A stretch of 56,949 nt of DNA, taken from NCBI RefSeq assembly GCF_023952475.1, contig NZ_JALHRX010000026.1:1-56949 (forward strand), written 5' to 3'. Under the pieces are notes generated by a model. The model ran no database searches and was not told the DNA's origin. It worked only from the letters and a program-made list of their open reading frames with translations. The stretch is from Cupriavidus sp. WGlv3. Lineage in GTDB: Bacteria > Pseudomonadota > Gammaproteobacteria > Burkholderiales > Burkholderiaceae. Made by a program: the position numbers and the translations under genes. This document shows, piece after piece, positions 29,070-36,450 of this stretch. The first letter of the stretch is position 1. Each line of letters opens with the position of its first letter.

Positions 29070-29496
29070 GAATGGTCTCCTGGTGTCTTATCGTGTCCGC
29101 GGCAACTGCAACCCGTGGTCAGTACCGATGCCGGTCGGGCTGGGCCTGCCGCCGCGCATGCCCCGATCGGCAAGCGTACTCTGTACCGCCCGGCCCGGCG
29201 CCGTCATGGCGGGCACGAATAAGCAACATGCAAAAGGCGTGATGATCCCATGACGCGCCCGCGACGGGCCAGTCCCGGCACTCGCGCGGCCAGCAGGGCA
29301 TGGGGCCGGCCCCATCTTGACGCTGGCGGCAATCCCCCGTATAAACGCGGCTAGATTCAAGCGACGAGGCAACAGTTCATTCGTTAGCCACCGTCTGGTA
29401 CTTCGGTTGTCCATGGTGTCCTTTCCTTGAGTTCCCCGTGTCGGATGACGTGTTCGTCATGCGATCTATTTTTGTCCTTTTTCTGGAAAGCAAATC
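29070..29496. other. Divergent leader region between permease and cold-shock gene
   Basis: 427 bp. The right part is presumably the long untranslated leader usual for cspA-type genes and is T-rich just before the start (about 29468-29481). No riboswitch or iteron was recognised. Small frames in it lack support. Confidence 0.45.
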
Positions 29497-29700
29497 ATGC
29501 AAACCGGTATCGTCAAGTGGTTCAACGACGCCAAGGGCTTCGGCTTCATCAAGCCGGACGCAGGTGGTGACGACCTCTTCGCTCACTTCTCGGAAATCCG
29601 CTCCGAAGGCTTCAAGTCGCTGCAGGAAAACCAGCGCGTGCAGTTCGAAGTCAAGAACGGCCCGAAGGGCCTGCAGGCCGCGAACATCACCCCGCTGTAA
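29497..29700 (+). CDS. CspA family cold-shock protein
   Basis: 67 aa, a single OB-fold RNA chaperone. The RNP1-like motif 'KGFGFIKPD' and RNP2-like 'DLFAHFSEI' are intact, as is the opening 'MQTGIVKWFNDAKGFGF'. Length is exactly that of the family. It stands directly left of the origin cluster and is followed by a strong terminator. A paralogue lies on the other side of repA (32476-32679). Confidence 0.96.
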   Translation: MQTGIVKWFNDAKGFGFIKPDAGGDDLFAHFSEIRSEGFKSLQENQRVQFEVKNGPKGLQAANITPL

Positions 29701-29745
29701 GCGTTGACTGCTCCGGCGCACCTGGTGTGCGCCGCACAGCGTAAG

Positions 29746-29770
29746 AACCCCGCCCATGGCGGGGTTTTTT
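29746..29770 (+). terminator. Strong rho-independent terminator of the cold-shock gene
   Basis: A perfect 9-bp stem, AACCCCGCC/GGCGGGGTT, with a CAT loop and T-run, insulating the origin region from transcription. Confidence 0.93.
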
Positions 29771-30122
29771 GTTTTCTGTCGCAGCGTCACGGCGCGGCCC
29801 GGTTTCCCTCCTCCTTTCCCTCCCTCTTTCTCGTCTCTTCGCGCTCCCGGCCTGATCGGAAGCCGCTCGTCGACTCCGCGCCCGCTTCGCAGAAACGGGT
29901 ACGCACTGTTGCAGCGCAGGGCAACAGACCCTGGGCCGTCGCGCGCAGAAACGGGTACGCGCTGTCACTGAGGCCGTCCCTTCGGCCGAACAGCCACGCA
30001 GAAACGGGTACGCATTGACCCGTCGCCTCGCCATGTGCCTCCGTTGGGTACGCAGAAACGGGTACGCAGCAAAAATTTTTTGTGCCCCGATCTGGGCTTC
30101 CCAACCCCTTCCAGGCCCTGAT

Positions 30123-30131
30123 CTATCCACA
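30123..30131 (+). promoter_or_regulatory. DnaA-box-like site
   Basis: CTATCCACA, one mismatch to TTATCCACA, inside the iteron cluster. Confidence 0.45.
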
Positions 30132-30375
30132 TCCCAGGCGCCGGGCAGCCAGCGCAGAAACGGGTACGCACCGTGTTGCGACGCAGAACCCGGCCTCTGG
30201 TGCCTCCCCATGCCGCCTCTTCGCAGAATCGGGTACGGGAGTGCGCCGATTGGCCAGCAGGCGCCTTCGCAGAATCGGGTACGCGCCGACGCAGCCTTGC
30301 CATGGGGCCACTTGTGGATGCAAGGACTACCTCCATGAGCGTCGCAGAAACGGGTACGCCGCGGCGAAACCTCGT

Positions 30376-30440
30376 CTTATCACGTATACGTTGGGTGTGA
30401 GCACTAGCTTTTTGTATGAGGTAGGTATATAATGGAAACT
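30376..30440. other. AT-rich stretch, candidate duplex-unwinding element
   Basis: A conspicuously AT-rich segment in a GC-rich region, with CACGTATACG at 30381 and TATATAATGG at about 30427-30436. The 10-mer CACGTATACG recurs at 31031-31040 between the iterons and repA. Either could be a melting region or a promoter. Confidence 0.45.
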
Positions 30441-30760
30441 TGGTGAAAGATCCGTCGGCGCTCGAGTCAGAATTGACGCAGAAATGGGTACGCCCCGCTG
30501 GACCGTTTCATCATCGGAGCACGCAGAGACAGGTACGCCGAAGAGAGAAACCAGGCACGAGGCTCCGATCGCAGAAATGGGTACGCCGCAGAAACAGGTA
30601 CGCTGGTGCAACCAGCTCGGGCCGATCTGAGGCTGGCGCAGAAACGGGTACGCTTTGACGGGGGTTTTCGCAGAATTGGGTACGCGGGCGCAGTTCAGGG
30701 TGCCAGTTGTGCACTGGCGCGCGAACTTGTTTCTGCGGGGATAACCGCCCGGCGGCGCAG

Positions 30761-30769
30761 TTATCCACC
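30761..30769 (+). promoter_or_regulatory. DnaA-box-like site
   Basis: TTATCCACC, one mismatch to the DnaA consensus, in a gap between iterons. Confidence 0.5.
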
Positions 30770-30850
30770 GTTTTTGGGCGGGAACCGGCGCCCTGCGTGC
30801 CTGGCAGTCAGGGATCCCGCAGAATTGGGTACGCTTTGCGGGGGCCTGCC

Positions 30851-30859
30851 TGTGGAGAA
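30851..30859 (-). promoter_or_regulatory. DnaA-box-like site
   Basis: The minus strand reads TTCTCCACA, one mismatch to TTATCCACA, immediately left of the 22-bp-phased iterons. Confidence 0.5.
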
Positions 30860-30884
30860 GCCTGTGGGAGACGGCGGTTATCCC

Positions 30885-30990
30885 CGCAGAATCCGGTTCG
30901 CGCCGGCCGCAGATACAGGTTCGGCTGGCCGCAGATACGGGTTCGGCCCTTCGCTGAATCGGGTACGGACCGCCGCAGAATCGGGTTCGC
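30885..30990 (+). repeat. 22-bp-phased iteron sub-array
   Basis: Five elements start at 30885, 30908, 30930, 30952 and 30974, so the spacing is 23, 22, 22 and 22 bp, two helical turns. Four carry GGTTCG, a class seen only here. Helical phasing fits cooperative initiator binding, so this is the best candidate for the core origin iterons. Confidence 0.82.
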
Positions 30991-31083
30991 GGGGCGGTGA
31001 TTTTCCCTTACGAATCAACGGGCTTGGCTTCACGTATACGGTTTACAAGTAGTTAACCCGTATCGGTATCGTTTACTGGTAGC

Positions 31084-31167
31084 TGATGGCTGGCGAACCG
31101 TGGACAACCCTGCCGGGTTGCCCACCGTCCGCCACCATGCGACCAGCCATTAGATCCTCCCGGCAGG
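31084..31167 (+). promoter_or_regulatory. Structured leader upstream of repA
   Basis: Nested inverted repeats: ATGGCTGG (31086-31093) with CCAGCCAT (31143-31150); CCTGCCGGG (31109-31117) with CCCGGCAGG (31159-31167); and a local hairpin with arms around CAACCC and GGGTTG at about 31106-31120. Alternative pairings are possible, which would suit control of repA expression. Confidence 0.4.
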
Positions 31168-31196
31168 CAAGAACCCCGTGAGCAATGCGGTTGCTT

Positions 31197-31213
31197 GTGT
31201 ACCTGTTTCTGCG
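31197..31213 (-). repeat. Iteron-like element just upstream of repA
   Basis: Minus-strand CGCAGAAACAGGTACAC, in opposite orientation to the main cluster and ending 53 bp before the repA ATG. Its position suits RepA autoregulation. Confidence 0.65.
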
Positions 31214-31266
31214 TGACAAGCTTTGCGGCTTCGAGTACAAAGGCGGGTAATCCGAAGCAAGCCACT

Positions 31267-32361
31267 ATGCCCATCAAACGCTCCCCGGCCACCACGGGGG
31301 ATCGAAGCGTCCTCGATCTGGACGCCGAACCCTCCCGCATCATTGTTCCCGGCAACGAGAACAACCTGGTTCCGTCCGAGAAATTCCAGCGCCTGTTTGA
31401 CGAAGCCCAGGCCATGGAGCGCGAAGACGCCTGGCAAAGCGGCGAGGTCGGCTTCCTCAGCCGCGCCAGCGTCCAGGTCACGCTGCCATATCGCGCGCCC
31501 AAGGGCGCGCCGCCGGTCTGGACCCGCACCAGCGGCAATATCTCGCTGATGATCCAGCCGGGCTATTTCACGCAGCAACGCTCCGAGCGCGCCGCTAACG
31601 GCCGCCAGAAGCTGGTGTCGGAGACAGTGTCGCTCGGATACCCGTATGGGTCCTATCCGCGCCTGATGCTGGCCTGGATCGGCAAGGAGATCATGGCGAA
31701 GAAAAAGCGCGGCGAATTCACCGGCACGGTGGAAGACCGGCGTATCTCGCTTGGCAATTCGCTGTCGGAGTTCATGTACAACCTCGGCATCCCGATGGCC
31801 ACCGGCGGCAAGCGCGGCACCATGACGCTGGTACGCCAGCAGATGATCCGCCTGTTTTCGGCGACCATCGCCATCGTGCAGAACAAGTCGACGCCGAGCC
31901 AGAACCAGAACCCCAACCACGAGCCGCTGTCGATCGATCGCGTGGGCTACCTGCTGGCCGACCAGCTGTCGACCTGGTGGGATCCGATGCAGCCCGGCCA
32001 GGGCTCGATGTTCGAAAGCTTCGTGGTGCTGTCCGAGCCGTTCTTCAACGAGCTGGTCAACCGGCCGGTGCCGGTGGACATGCGCGCGCTGAAGGCGCTC
32101 AAGCAGTCGCCGTTCGCGCTCGATGTCTATTCGTGGCTGACCTACCGGTTCTTTACGATCCAGCGCCGCACCGAGATTCCCTGGGAAGCGCTGCAGATGC
32201 AGTTCGGCACGGAAACCGAAAGCGAACGCAAGTTCCGCGCGCTGTTCCGCAAGGCTTTGAAAGACGTGCTGGTGGTCTACCCCGGTGCCAAGGTGGACGC
32301 GGATTCGTCCAAGGCGCTGATCCTGCAGCCGTCGCGTACCAGCGTGCGCAAGCTGGGCTGA
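31267..32361 (+). CDS. repA: Plasmid-type replication initiator RepA
   Basis: 364 aa from ATG 31267; the longer frame to 31195 would translate an iteron and is not used. The product looks like the RepA family found on secondary chromosomes and megaplasmids of Burkholderiales: 'SLGYPYGSYPRLMLAWIGKE' and 'LGNSLSEFMYNLGI' are winged-helix segments of the central part, 'FVVLSEPFFNELVNRPVPVD' follows, and 'ALDVYSWLTYRFFTIQRR' lies in the second DNA-binding domain. It should bind the upstream 17-mers. A strong hairpin terminator follows directly, so it is monocistronic. Confidence 0.93.
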   Translation: MPIKRSPATTGDRSVLDLDAEPSRIIVPGNENNLVPSEKFQRLFDEAQAMEREDAWQSGEVGFLSRASVQVTLPYRAPKGAPPVWTRTSGNISLMIQPGYFTQQRSERAANGRQKLVSETVSLGYPYGSYPRLMLAWIGKEIMAKKKRGEFTGTVEDRRISLGNSLSEFMYNLGIPMATGGKRGTMTLVRQQMIRLFSATIAIVQNKSTPSQNQNPNHEPLSIDRVGYLLADQLSTWWDPMQPGQGSMFESFVVLSEPFFNELVNRPVPVDMRALKALKQSPFALDVYSWLTYRFFTIQRRTEIPWEALQMQFGTETESERKFRALFRKALKDVLVVYPGAKVDADSSKALILQPSRTSVRKLG

Positions 32362-32391
32362 CATCGGCCCCGGGCAGACCGGCCCGGACGC

Positions 32392-32424
32392 AAAAAAGGC
32401 AAGCGCGAAACGCTTGCCTTTTTT
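32392..32424. terminator. Bidirectional terminator between repA and cold-shock gene
   Basis: AAAAAAGGCAAGCG and its exact complement flank a 5-nt loop, giving A and T tracts on both sides. It serves repA (plus) and the convergent csp gene (minus). Confidence 0.92.
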
Positions 32425-32475
32425 GTTGTCCGCTGCGAACGCGTCGCGGCGGGTGAGGGCTCAGCCGAGGCTGGA

Positions 32476-32679
32476 TCAGGCCGGCTTGATTGCCGAAGCC
32501 TGCAGGCCCTTCGGGCCTTGCTTGACTTCAAACGTCACGCGCTGCCCGTCCTTCAGGGTCTTGAAGCCCGAGCCCTGGATTTCCGAGAAGTGCGCGAACA
32601 GATCTGCACCACCGTCGTCCGGGGTAATGAAGCCAAAGCCCTTGGTCTCGTTGAACCACTTGACCGTACCGGTTGCCAT
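32476..32679 (-). CDS. CspA family cold-shock protein
   Basis: 67 aa with intact 'KGFGFITPD' and 'DLFAHFSEI' RNA-binding motifs, opening 'MATGTVKWFNETKGFGF'. It has AAGGAAA upstream of the ATG, and a leader of up to about 150 nt. Shares most of its sequence with the cold-shock gene at 29497 and with it brackets the origin and repA. Confidence 0.96.
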   Translation of the reverse strand: MATGTVKWFNETKGFGFITPDDGGADLFAHFSEIQGSGFKTLKDGQRVTFEVKQGPKGLQASAIKPA

Positions 32680-33056
32680 AGGAATTTCCTTTTCGAAGCA
32701 AGTTCTTGTACACAACGCAAACAACCGTTCAAGCACGTTGAGTTCTCGTAGATACCGAACGGAAGCCGACGAGGTGACACGACTTGACTCGACTGTAGCG
32801 CGCATCATAACCACTTTGGATTACGGTGTCATGTGCGGCGTAATGCGCACTACAGATACTTTAGGCACATTCCGGTCCGATTTTCAAGCAATTTTACCGA
32901 CTTGCGTGATTTCCCCCATCTTAAGGACAATTCGACGGCAGCAACCTTGAAATACTTTTTTTGTTAAATTGGGAAACGGTTGATACGTCACCTGGTTTTG
33001 GCTACAGTTGCGCCTTAAGAATCAACCGCGCTTTCAGCGCTGAAAGAGAGGTCGCA
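32680..33056. other. Divergent region between csp and parA
   Basis: 377 bp. Its left part is the leader and promoter area of the cold-shock gene. Its right part is AT-rich (about 32945-32975) and presumably drives parAB; it ends in the parS palindrome and the parA ribosome site. No gene was recognised. Confidence 0.5.
33031..33046. promoter_or_regulatory. parS: parS centromere-like palindrome
   Basis: CTTTCAGCGCTGAAAG is a perfect 16-bp palindrome located 10 bp before the parA start and abutting its ribosome site. A second copy of its 14-bp core lies inside parB. Secondary replicons of Burkholderiales use replicon-specific palindromic parS sites near parAB. Its position also allows ParB to influence parAB expression. 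Confidence 0.82.
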
Positions 33057-33716
33057 GTGCCAGCCAAAATCATTACGGTCTTCAACCAGAAAGGCGGTTG
33101 CGGCAAGACGACGGTCAGCATGCACCTTGCCGGCACGCTGGGCTTGCGCGGTGCGCGCTCGATGCTGGTCGACATGGACGAGCAAGGCACCGCCACCCGA
33201 TGGGCGGCGCAGGCCAGTGACGAGCGGCCGTTCCCGGCCTCGGTGATCGGGCTGGCGCCATCCGGCGGCGCCATGCACCGCGAGGTTCGCAAATTCGTCC
33301 AGGATTATGACTACATCGTTGTGGATTGCCCGCCGGCAGTCCATTCGGCGGCGCCATCCAGCGCATTGCTGATCTCCGACCTCGCCATCATTCCGGTCGT
33401 GCCTTCCCCGCCCGACCTGTGGGCGGCGGTGGCCGCCAAGACGCTGGCCCAGCACGCGCAGGTACAGAATGAATCGCTGCTGATCCGGGTCATGGCCAAT
33501 ATGGTCCAGCGCCGGGTGTCGATTGCACGCCAGGCGATCGAGATTCTTGGCGACGATGGCGACGTCCCGTTGTTGCATTCGATGATCGGCTCGCGTTCGG
33601 CGTTCCGCGAATGCCAGGCGATCGGCTGCACGGTCCACGGCGTGGCCGGCGCGCGCGAGGCGGTGCAGGAGGTCGACATGATGGTCGATGAAGTGTTGTC
33701 TTTGATTGAGCAATAG
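33057..33716 (+). CDS. parA: Chromosome partitioning ATPase ParA
   Basis: 219 aa from GTG 33057; AGAGAGG precedes it, whereas the longer frame from 32961 would read through parS. The deviant Walker A is 'NQKGGCGKTTVSMHLA' (about 8-23), Walker A' 'SMLVDMDEQGTATRW', and Walker B 'YIVVDCPPAV'. No N-terminal HTH, so it is the short, chromosome/Ib-like type, which does not bind its own operator as a classical Ia ParA does. The parB ATG follows the stop by 2 bp. Confidence 0.95.
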   Translation: MPAKIITVFNQKGGCGKTTVSMHLAGTLGLRGARSMLVDMDEQGTATRWAAQASDERPFPASVIGLAPSGGAMHREVRKFVQDYDYIVVDCPPAVHSAAPSSALLISDLAIIPVVPSPPDLWAAVAAKTLAQHAQVQNESLLIRVMANMVQRRVSIARQAIEILGDDGDVPLLHSMIGSRSAFRECQAIGCTVHGVAGAREAVQEVDMMVDEVLSLIEQ

Positions 33717-33718
33717 GC

Positions 33719-34735
33719 ATGGCTACCAAACTAAAAAGCCTGAAGGCCGGCATGCTTGCGGGCATGGCGGCCGAGAAGAGCCGGAGCGATACGATGGACC
33801 GCTTCGCAAGGGCGGAAGCGGCTATTTCCCAGCATCCCAACGGCCTGCTGCAAGGCAGGGGGGCTGCCGAAACGTCGCCCGGTTTCAGCGCTGAAAGTCT
33901 CGACGACGTCGCCGCGGGCCGGCAGCTGATCCGGATTCCGCTGGCGCAGCTGCATGACAATCCGCTGAATGCGCGTCGCATCTACGATCCTGCCGTGGTG
34001 CAGGAGCGTGCCGCGTCGATCGCCACACACGGCCAGAAGACGCCAGGCCTGGCGGCGCCGGATCCGGCGCGCCCGGGCCACTACATCCTGATCGACGGCC
34101 ATTACCGCAAGCGAGCCCTGGCATCCGCCGGCAAGCTCGAAATGGAATGTTTTGTCGAGAACGACCTGAGCGACCTGGATTTCTACCGGCTGTCGTTCAT
34201 GCTGAACGAGCAGCGCTCGGACCAGTCCGCGCTCGACAATGCCATTGCGTGGCGGCAGCTGCTCGATGAAGGCAAGGTCCAGAAGGAAGAGGAAATCTGC
34301 GAGCTGACCGGCATCTCCGCCGGCACCGTGAACAAGACCCTCGCCTTGCTGCGCCTGCCGGAGTCGGTGCTGGGCGTGATGCGCGAATGCCCGAGCGCGA
34401 TCGGCATTGCCGCCGGCTATGAACTGACGCTGTACTTCAAGCTGGCGGGCGAAGAGCGCACCCGTGAACTGGCGGGGCGCATCATCCACGACGGGCTGTC
34501 CAGCCGCGAGGTCGAGGCCATCCGCAAGCAGGCGCAGGAAGGCAAGGCGCGCAAGGTCAAGGAGATCAGCCGCCAGTACAAGATCCGCACCGACAGCGGC
34601 CAACTGCTCGGCACCATCAAGGAATGGGATTCCGGACGCGTGATGCTGGACGTGCAACTGACCGACCGCAGCGCGCGCGAAGCCCTGGTTGAAGCCCTGA
34701 AGTCTCGCTTCGGACTCGACAAGACGTTGCTTTGA
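33719..34735 (+). CDS. parB: Centromere-binding protein ParB
   Basis: 338 aa. The ParB/Srx fold includes 'NPLNARRIYDPA' and the CTP-binding/hydrolysis motif 'DGHYRKRALASAG' (GHYRKRA replaces the GERRxRA of canonical chromosomal ParB). The HTH region has 'ICELTGISAGTVNKTLALLR'. A C-terminal dimerisation domain follows. It contains a parS core at 33883-33896 in its own coding sequence. Works with ParA and parS to segregate this replicon. Confidence 0.95.
   Translation: MATKLKSLKAGMLAGMAAEKSRSDTMDRFARAEAAISQHPNGLLQGRGAAETSPGFSAESLDDVAAGRQLIRIPLAQLHDNPLNARRIYDPAVVQERAASIATHGQKTPGLAAPDPARPGHYILIDGHYRKRALASAGKLEMECFVENDLSDLDFYRLSFMLNEQRSDQSALDNAIAWRQLLDEGKVQKEEEICELTGISAGTVNKTLALLRLPESVLGVMRECPSAIGIAAGYELTLYFKLAGEERTRELAGRIIHDGLSSREVEAIRKQAQEGKARKVKEISRQYKIRTDSGQLLGTIKEWDSGRVMLDVQLTDRSAREALVEALKSRFGLDKTLL
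33883..33896. promoter_or_regulatory. parS: Second parS core inside parB
   Basis: TTTCAGCGCTGAAA, identical over 14 bp to the core of the site at 33031-33046. The flanks differ, so only the 14-mer is palindromic. I saw no further copy in the window. Confidence 0.75.
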
Positions 34736-34809
34736 AATTCTGAAGCGGATGGCGGCCAGTTCGGCTCCGCGGTGACGCGGGTGCCGACATGCCAGGCGGG
34801 CCAATATGC

Positions 34810-34840
34810 GGGGCAGTGGCGACACTGCCCCCATTGTTTT
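34810..34840 (+). terminator. Terminator of parAB
   Basis: GGGGCAGTG and CACTGCCCC arms with a GCGA loop, then CATTGTTTT. It lies 75 bp after the parB stop and directly beside the end of the convergent recombinase-like gene. Confidence 0.75.
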
Positions 34841-36450
34841 CAGGCCATCAGATCCCGTGGCGAACGTGCCGCGAATGCCGGATCACAGCGCTCGCGATAG
34901 CGCTCCAGCATGGCCGCCAGCAAGGCATGCAGGCCGCGCGCCGAATACCCGCCCAGCGGTTGTGCCGCGCGCTTGCGGCGGGCACGCCCCGTGGGCGGCG
35001 CCGTCGGCGGGCCGATCAGGCATGCGTCTTCCATGCCTGGACCCTCCCATTGCAGATTGCGGTCCTGCCAGTGGCGCGCCAGCGCCGTTCGTGTCGCGGG
35101 CGCAAGGCCGCTCCCCGGGCAGGGCGCGTGCACGTGATTGCCGAGGGTGGATGGTTCGATGGCCATGCCGTCTGCGGGCCCGGCTAGGGACAGCGATCGC
35201 GCCGTCGCCGATGACAACTGATCCAGGCTGAGCTCACGCTCGCGCAACAGCAGGATGGCGGCGCGCGCGGCGCGGTAGCGCTGGCCGTCGCTGGCCTCGG
35301 CTTGCGATGTCAGCCATGACAGGAAGGCAGCGACGCTGTCTTCCGGCAGCGGAGCGCGGGCGGTCGGCGTAGCCGCCGCCGCGTCCGGCGCCGTCGCCGT
35401 CGTCATTTCGGCCCCGATCTGCGCCGGCCAGCGCGCCGCGCAAGGGTAGCCGTTATCGTGCATCCACCGGAACAACGCGGCCAGCACGCGCAGGCTGTGG
35501 CGCTGGCTGGCCGGGCTCAGCGCGCCGGTCAGCGGCCGCCATGCGGCCTGGTGGCGCGGCGCGCGCGGTCCGCACCAGCGGCTGGCGGGTTCCGGGCTGG
35601 CCAGGAACGCCAGGTAGCCCCGGCGGTCGTCCAGGTCCAGTTGCGACAGCCCCTTGCTGCGCTCGAGCGCAGCCCACAGCAACAGCCGCTCCGCCTCTTT
35701 GCGATACGCGGCAAAGGTGCTGCCCTGGCCGTCGGTGGTATCGCGCAGCCACGCCTTGACCACCGTTACGCCGTGGCTGTACGGGCAGGCGTCGCCGGTG
35801 CCGATAGCCGCTGCCGGCGCCTCGCTCAACCACTCCAGCGGCAACGGCTGGCGCAGGGCCGGACCCAGCGCCGCCGGTTGCAGCGGTGCGCGGTTGCCGA
35901 CGTGCGCGTGCAGCAGCGGCGCGCCCTCCGCGCCCTTGAAGACCGAGCGATGCTCGCCGAGCCAGCGATTGATGGCGGTGCCAGCGAGCGCGCCAATGCG
36001 CGGCACGGCTCGCCACCAGGCGGTACCGCGTTGATTGGCTAGACCAAAAAGAGCTTTAAGCGTCACAATATCGGCATTGCGCAGACGCCGCGCCAGTGCC
36101 GGAGCAAACCACAGTTCCACACTATGCTGGGCCTGCGGAGCCGCCGTGCCCAGTCTTTCCAGTTCGCCGAGTGCATCCACCCGACGATCCATCCCCCGGT
36201 TCGACCTCCCCGGGCCGGCCAGCAGCAGGTCGGCCAGGTCCGCGCGTCCGTGCAGGTGCGCGAGCTGGACCATGCGGTCGCGCAAGGCCAGCAAGATGCG
36301 CAACGCCGACTCGGCGCCGGCGTCATCGTCGTCCGTGTCGTCGGAGAGATAGCGGGGGACTACCATCGCCGCCGGCATGCCCTGGACATAGGCGCGCACG
36401 GCGGCGAACTCGCTTCGGGTGAGGCTGACAGAGGGCGCGGCAGGAATCAT
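34840..36450 (-). CDS. Tyrosine-recombinase-like protein, catalytic end missing
   Basis: 536 aa. The N-terminal region (about 1-200) resembles the DUF3701-type extension of some integrases, and the SAM-like core-binding domain (about 230-330) has 'TFAAYRKEAERLLLWAALER' and 'GPRAPRHQAAWRPLTGALS'. The C-terminal part retains a possible first Arg box ('LLLRERELSLDQL'), but the chain stops at 'ARSPRDLMA', where related proteins continue into the HxxR and Tyr boxes. The remaining 105 bp to parB show no continuation in any frame that I could recognise. It may be a decayed XerC/D-like gene or a non-catalytic DNA-binding protein. Confidence 0.7.
   Translation of the reverse strand: MIPAAPSVSLTRSEFAAVRAYVQGMPAAMVVPRYLSDDTDDDDAGAESALRILLALRDRMVQLAHLHGRADLADLLLAGPGRSNRGMDRRVDALGELERLGTAAPQAQHSVELWFAPALARRLRNADIVTLKALFGLANQRGTAWWRAVPRIGALAGTAINRWLGEHRSVFKGAEGAPLLHAHVGNRAPLQPAALGPALRQPLPLEWLSEAPAAAIGTGDACPYSHGVTVVKAWLRDTTDGQGSTFAAYRKEAERLLLWAALERSKGLSQLDLDDRRGYLAFLASPEPASRWCGPRAPRHQAAWRPLTGALSPASQRHSLRVLAALFRWMHDNGYPCAARWPAQIGAEMTTATAPDAAAATPTARAPLPEDSVAAFLSWLTSQAEASDGQRYRAARAAILLLRERELSLDQLSSATARSLSLAGPADGMAIEPSTLGNHVHAPCPGSGLAPATRTALARHWQDRNLQWEGPGMEDACLIGPPTAPPTGRARRKRAAQPLGGYSARGLHALLAAMLERYRERCDPAFAARSPRDLMA

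Larger units (their letters stand above)
29888..30990 (+). other. Replication origin of the secondary chromosome: iteron cluster
   Basis: Holds 21 copies of a 17-bp element upstream of repA, consensus CGCAGAAACGGGTACGC. Start positions are 29888, 29944, 29997, 30051, 30153, 30222, 30268, 30343, 30477, 30522, 30570, 30587, 30637, 30669, 30721 (degenerate, minus strand), 30818, 30885, 30908, 30930, 30952 and 30974. All others are on the plus strand. Variation concentrates in the middle (AACGG, ATCGG, AATGG, ACAGG, ATTGG) and in the last five (GGTTCG for GGTACG in four of them). Irregular spacing of 17-134 bp gives way to a 22-bp period at the right end. Iterons next to repA are the standard binding sites of plasmid-type initiators. 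Origin function is inferred from structure; no other gene is supported in 29771-31266. Confidence 0.88.

Noticed and set aside
29888..30990. CRISPR array
   Set aside because: Repeats are only 17 bp, diverge from each other, have spacing from 17 to 134 bp, occur far outside the cluster, and no cas genes are present.
29704..31052. Several small ORFs across the iteron cluster on both strands
   Set aside because: They translate the repeat itself (AETGT or TRFC-like peptides repeated), lack ribosome sites and have no family.
31195..31266. Longer RepA start at 31195
   Set aside because: The extra residues are encoded by the inverted iteron and do not resemble the family.
32961..33056. Longer ParA start at TTG 32961
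   Set aside because: It would place parS inside the coding sequence and lacks a ribosome site; GTG 33057 has AGAGAGG upstream and gives the usual ParA N-terminus.
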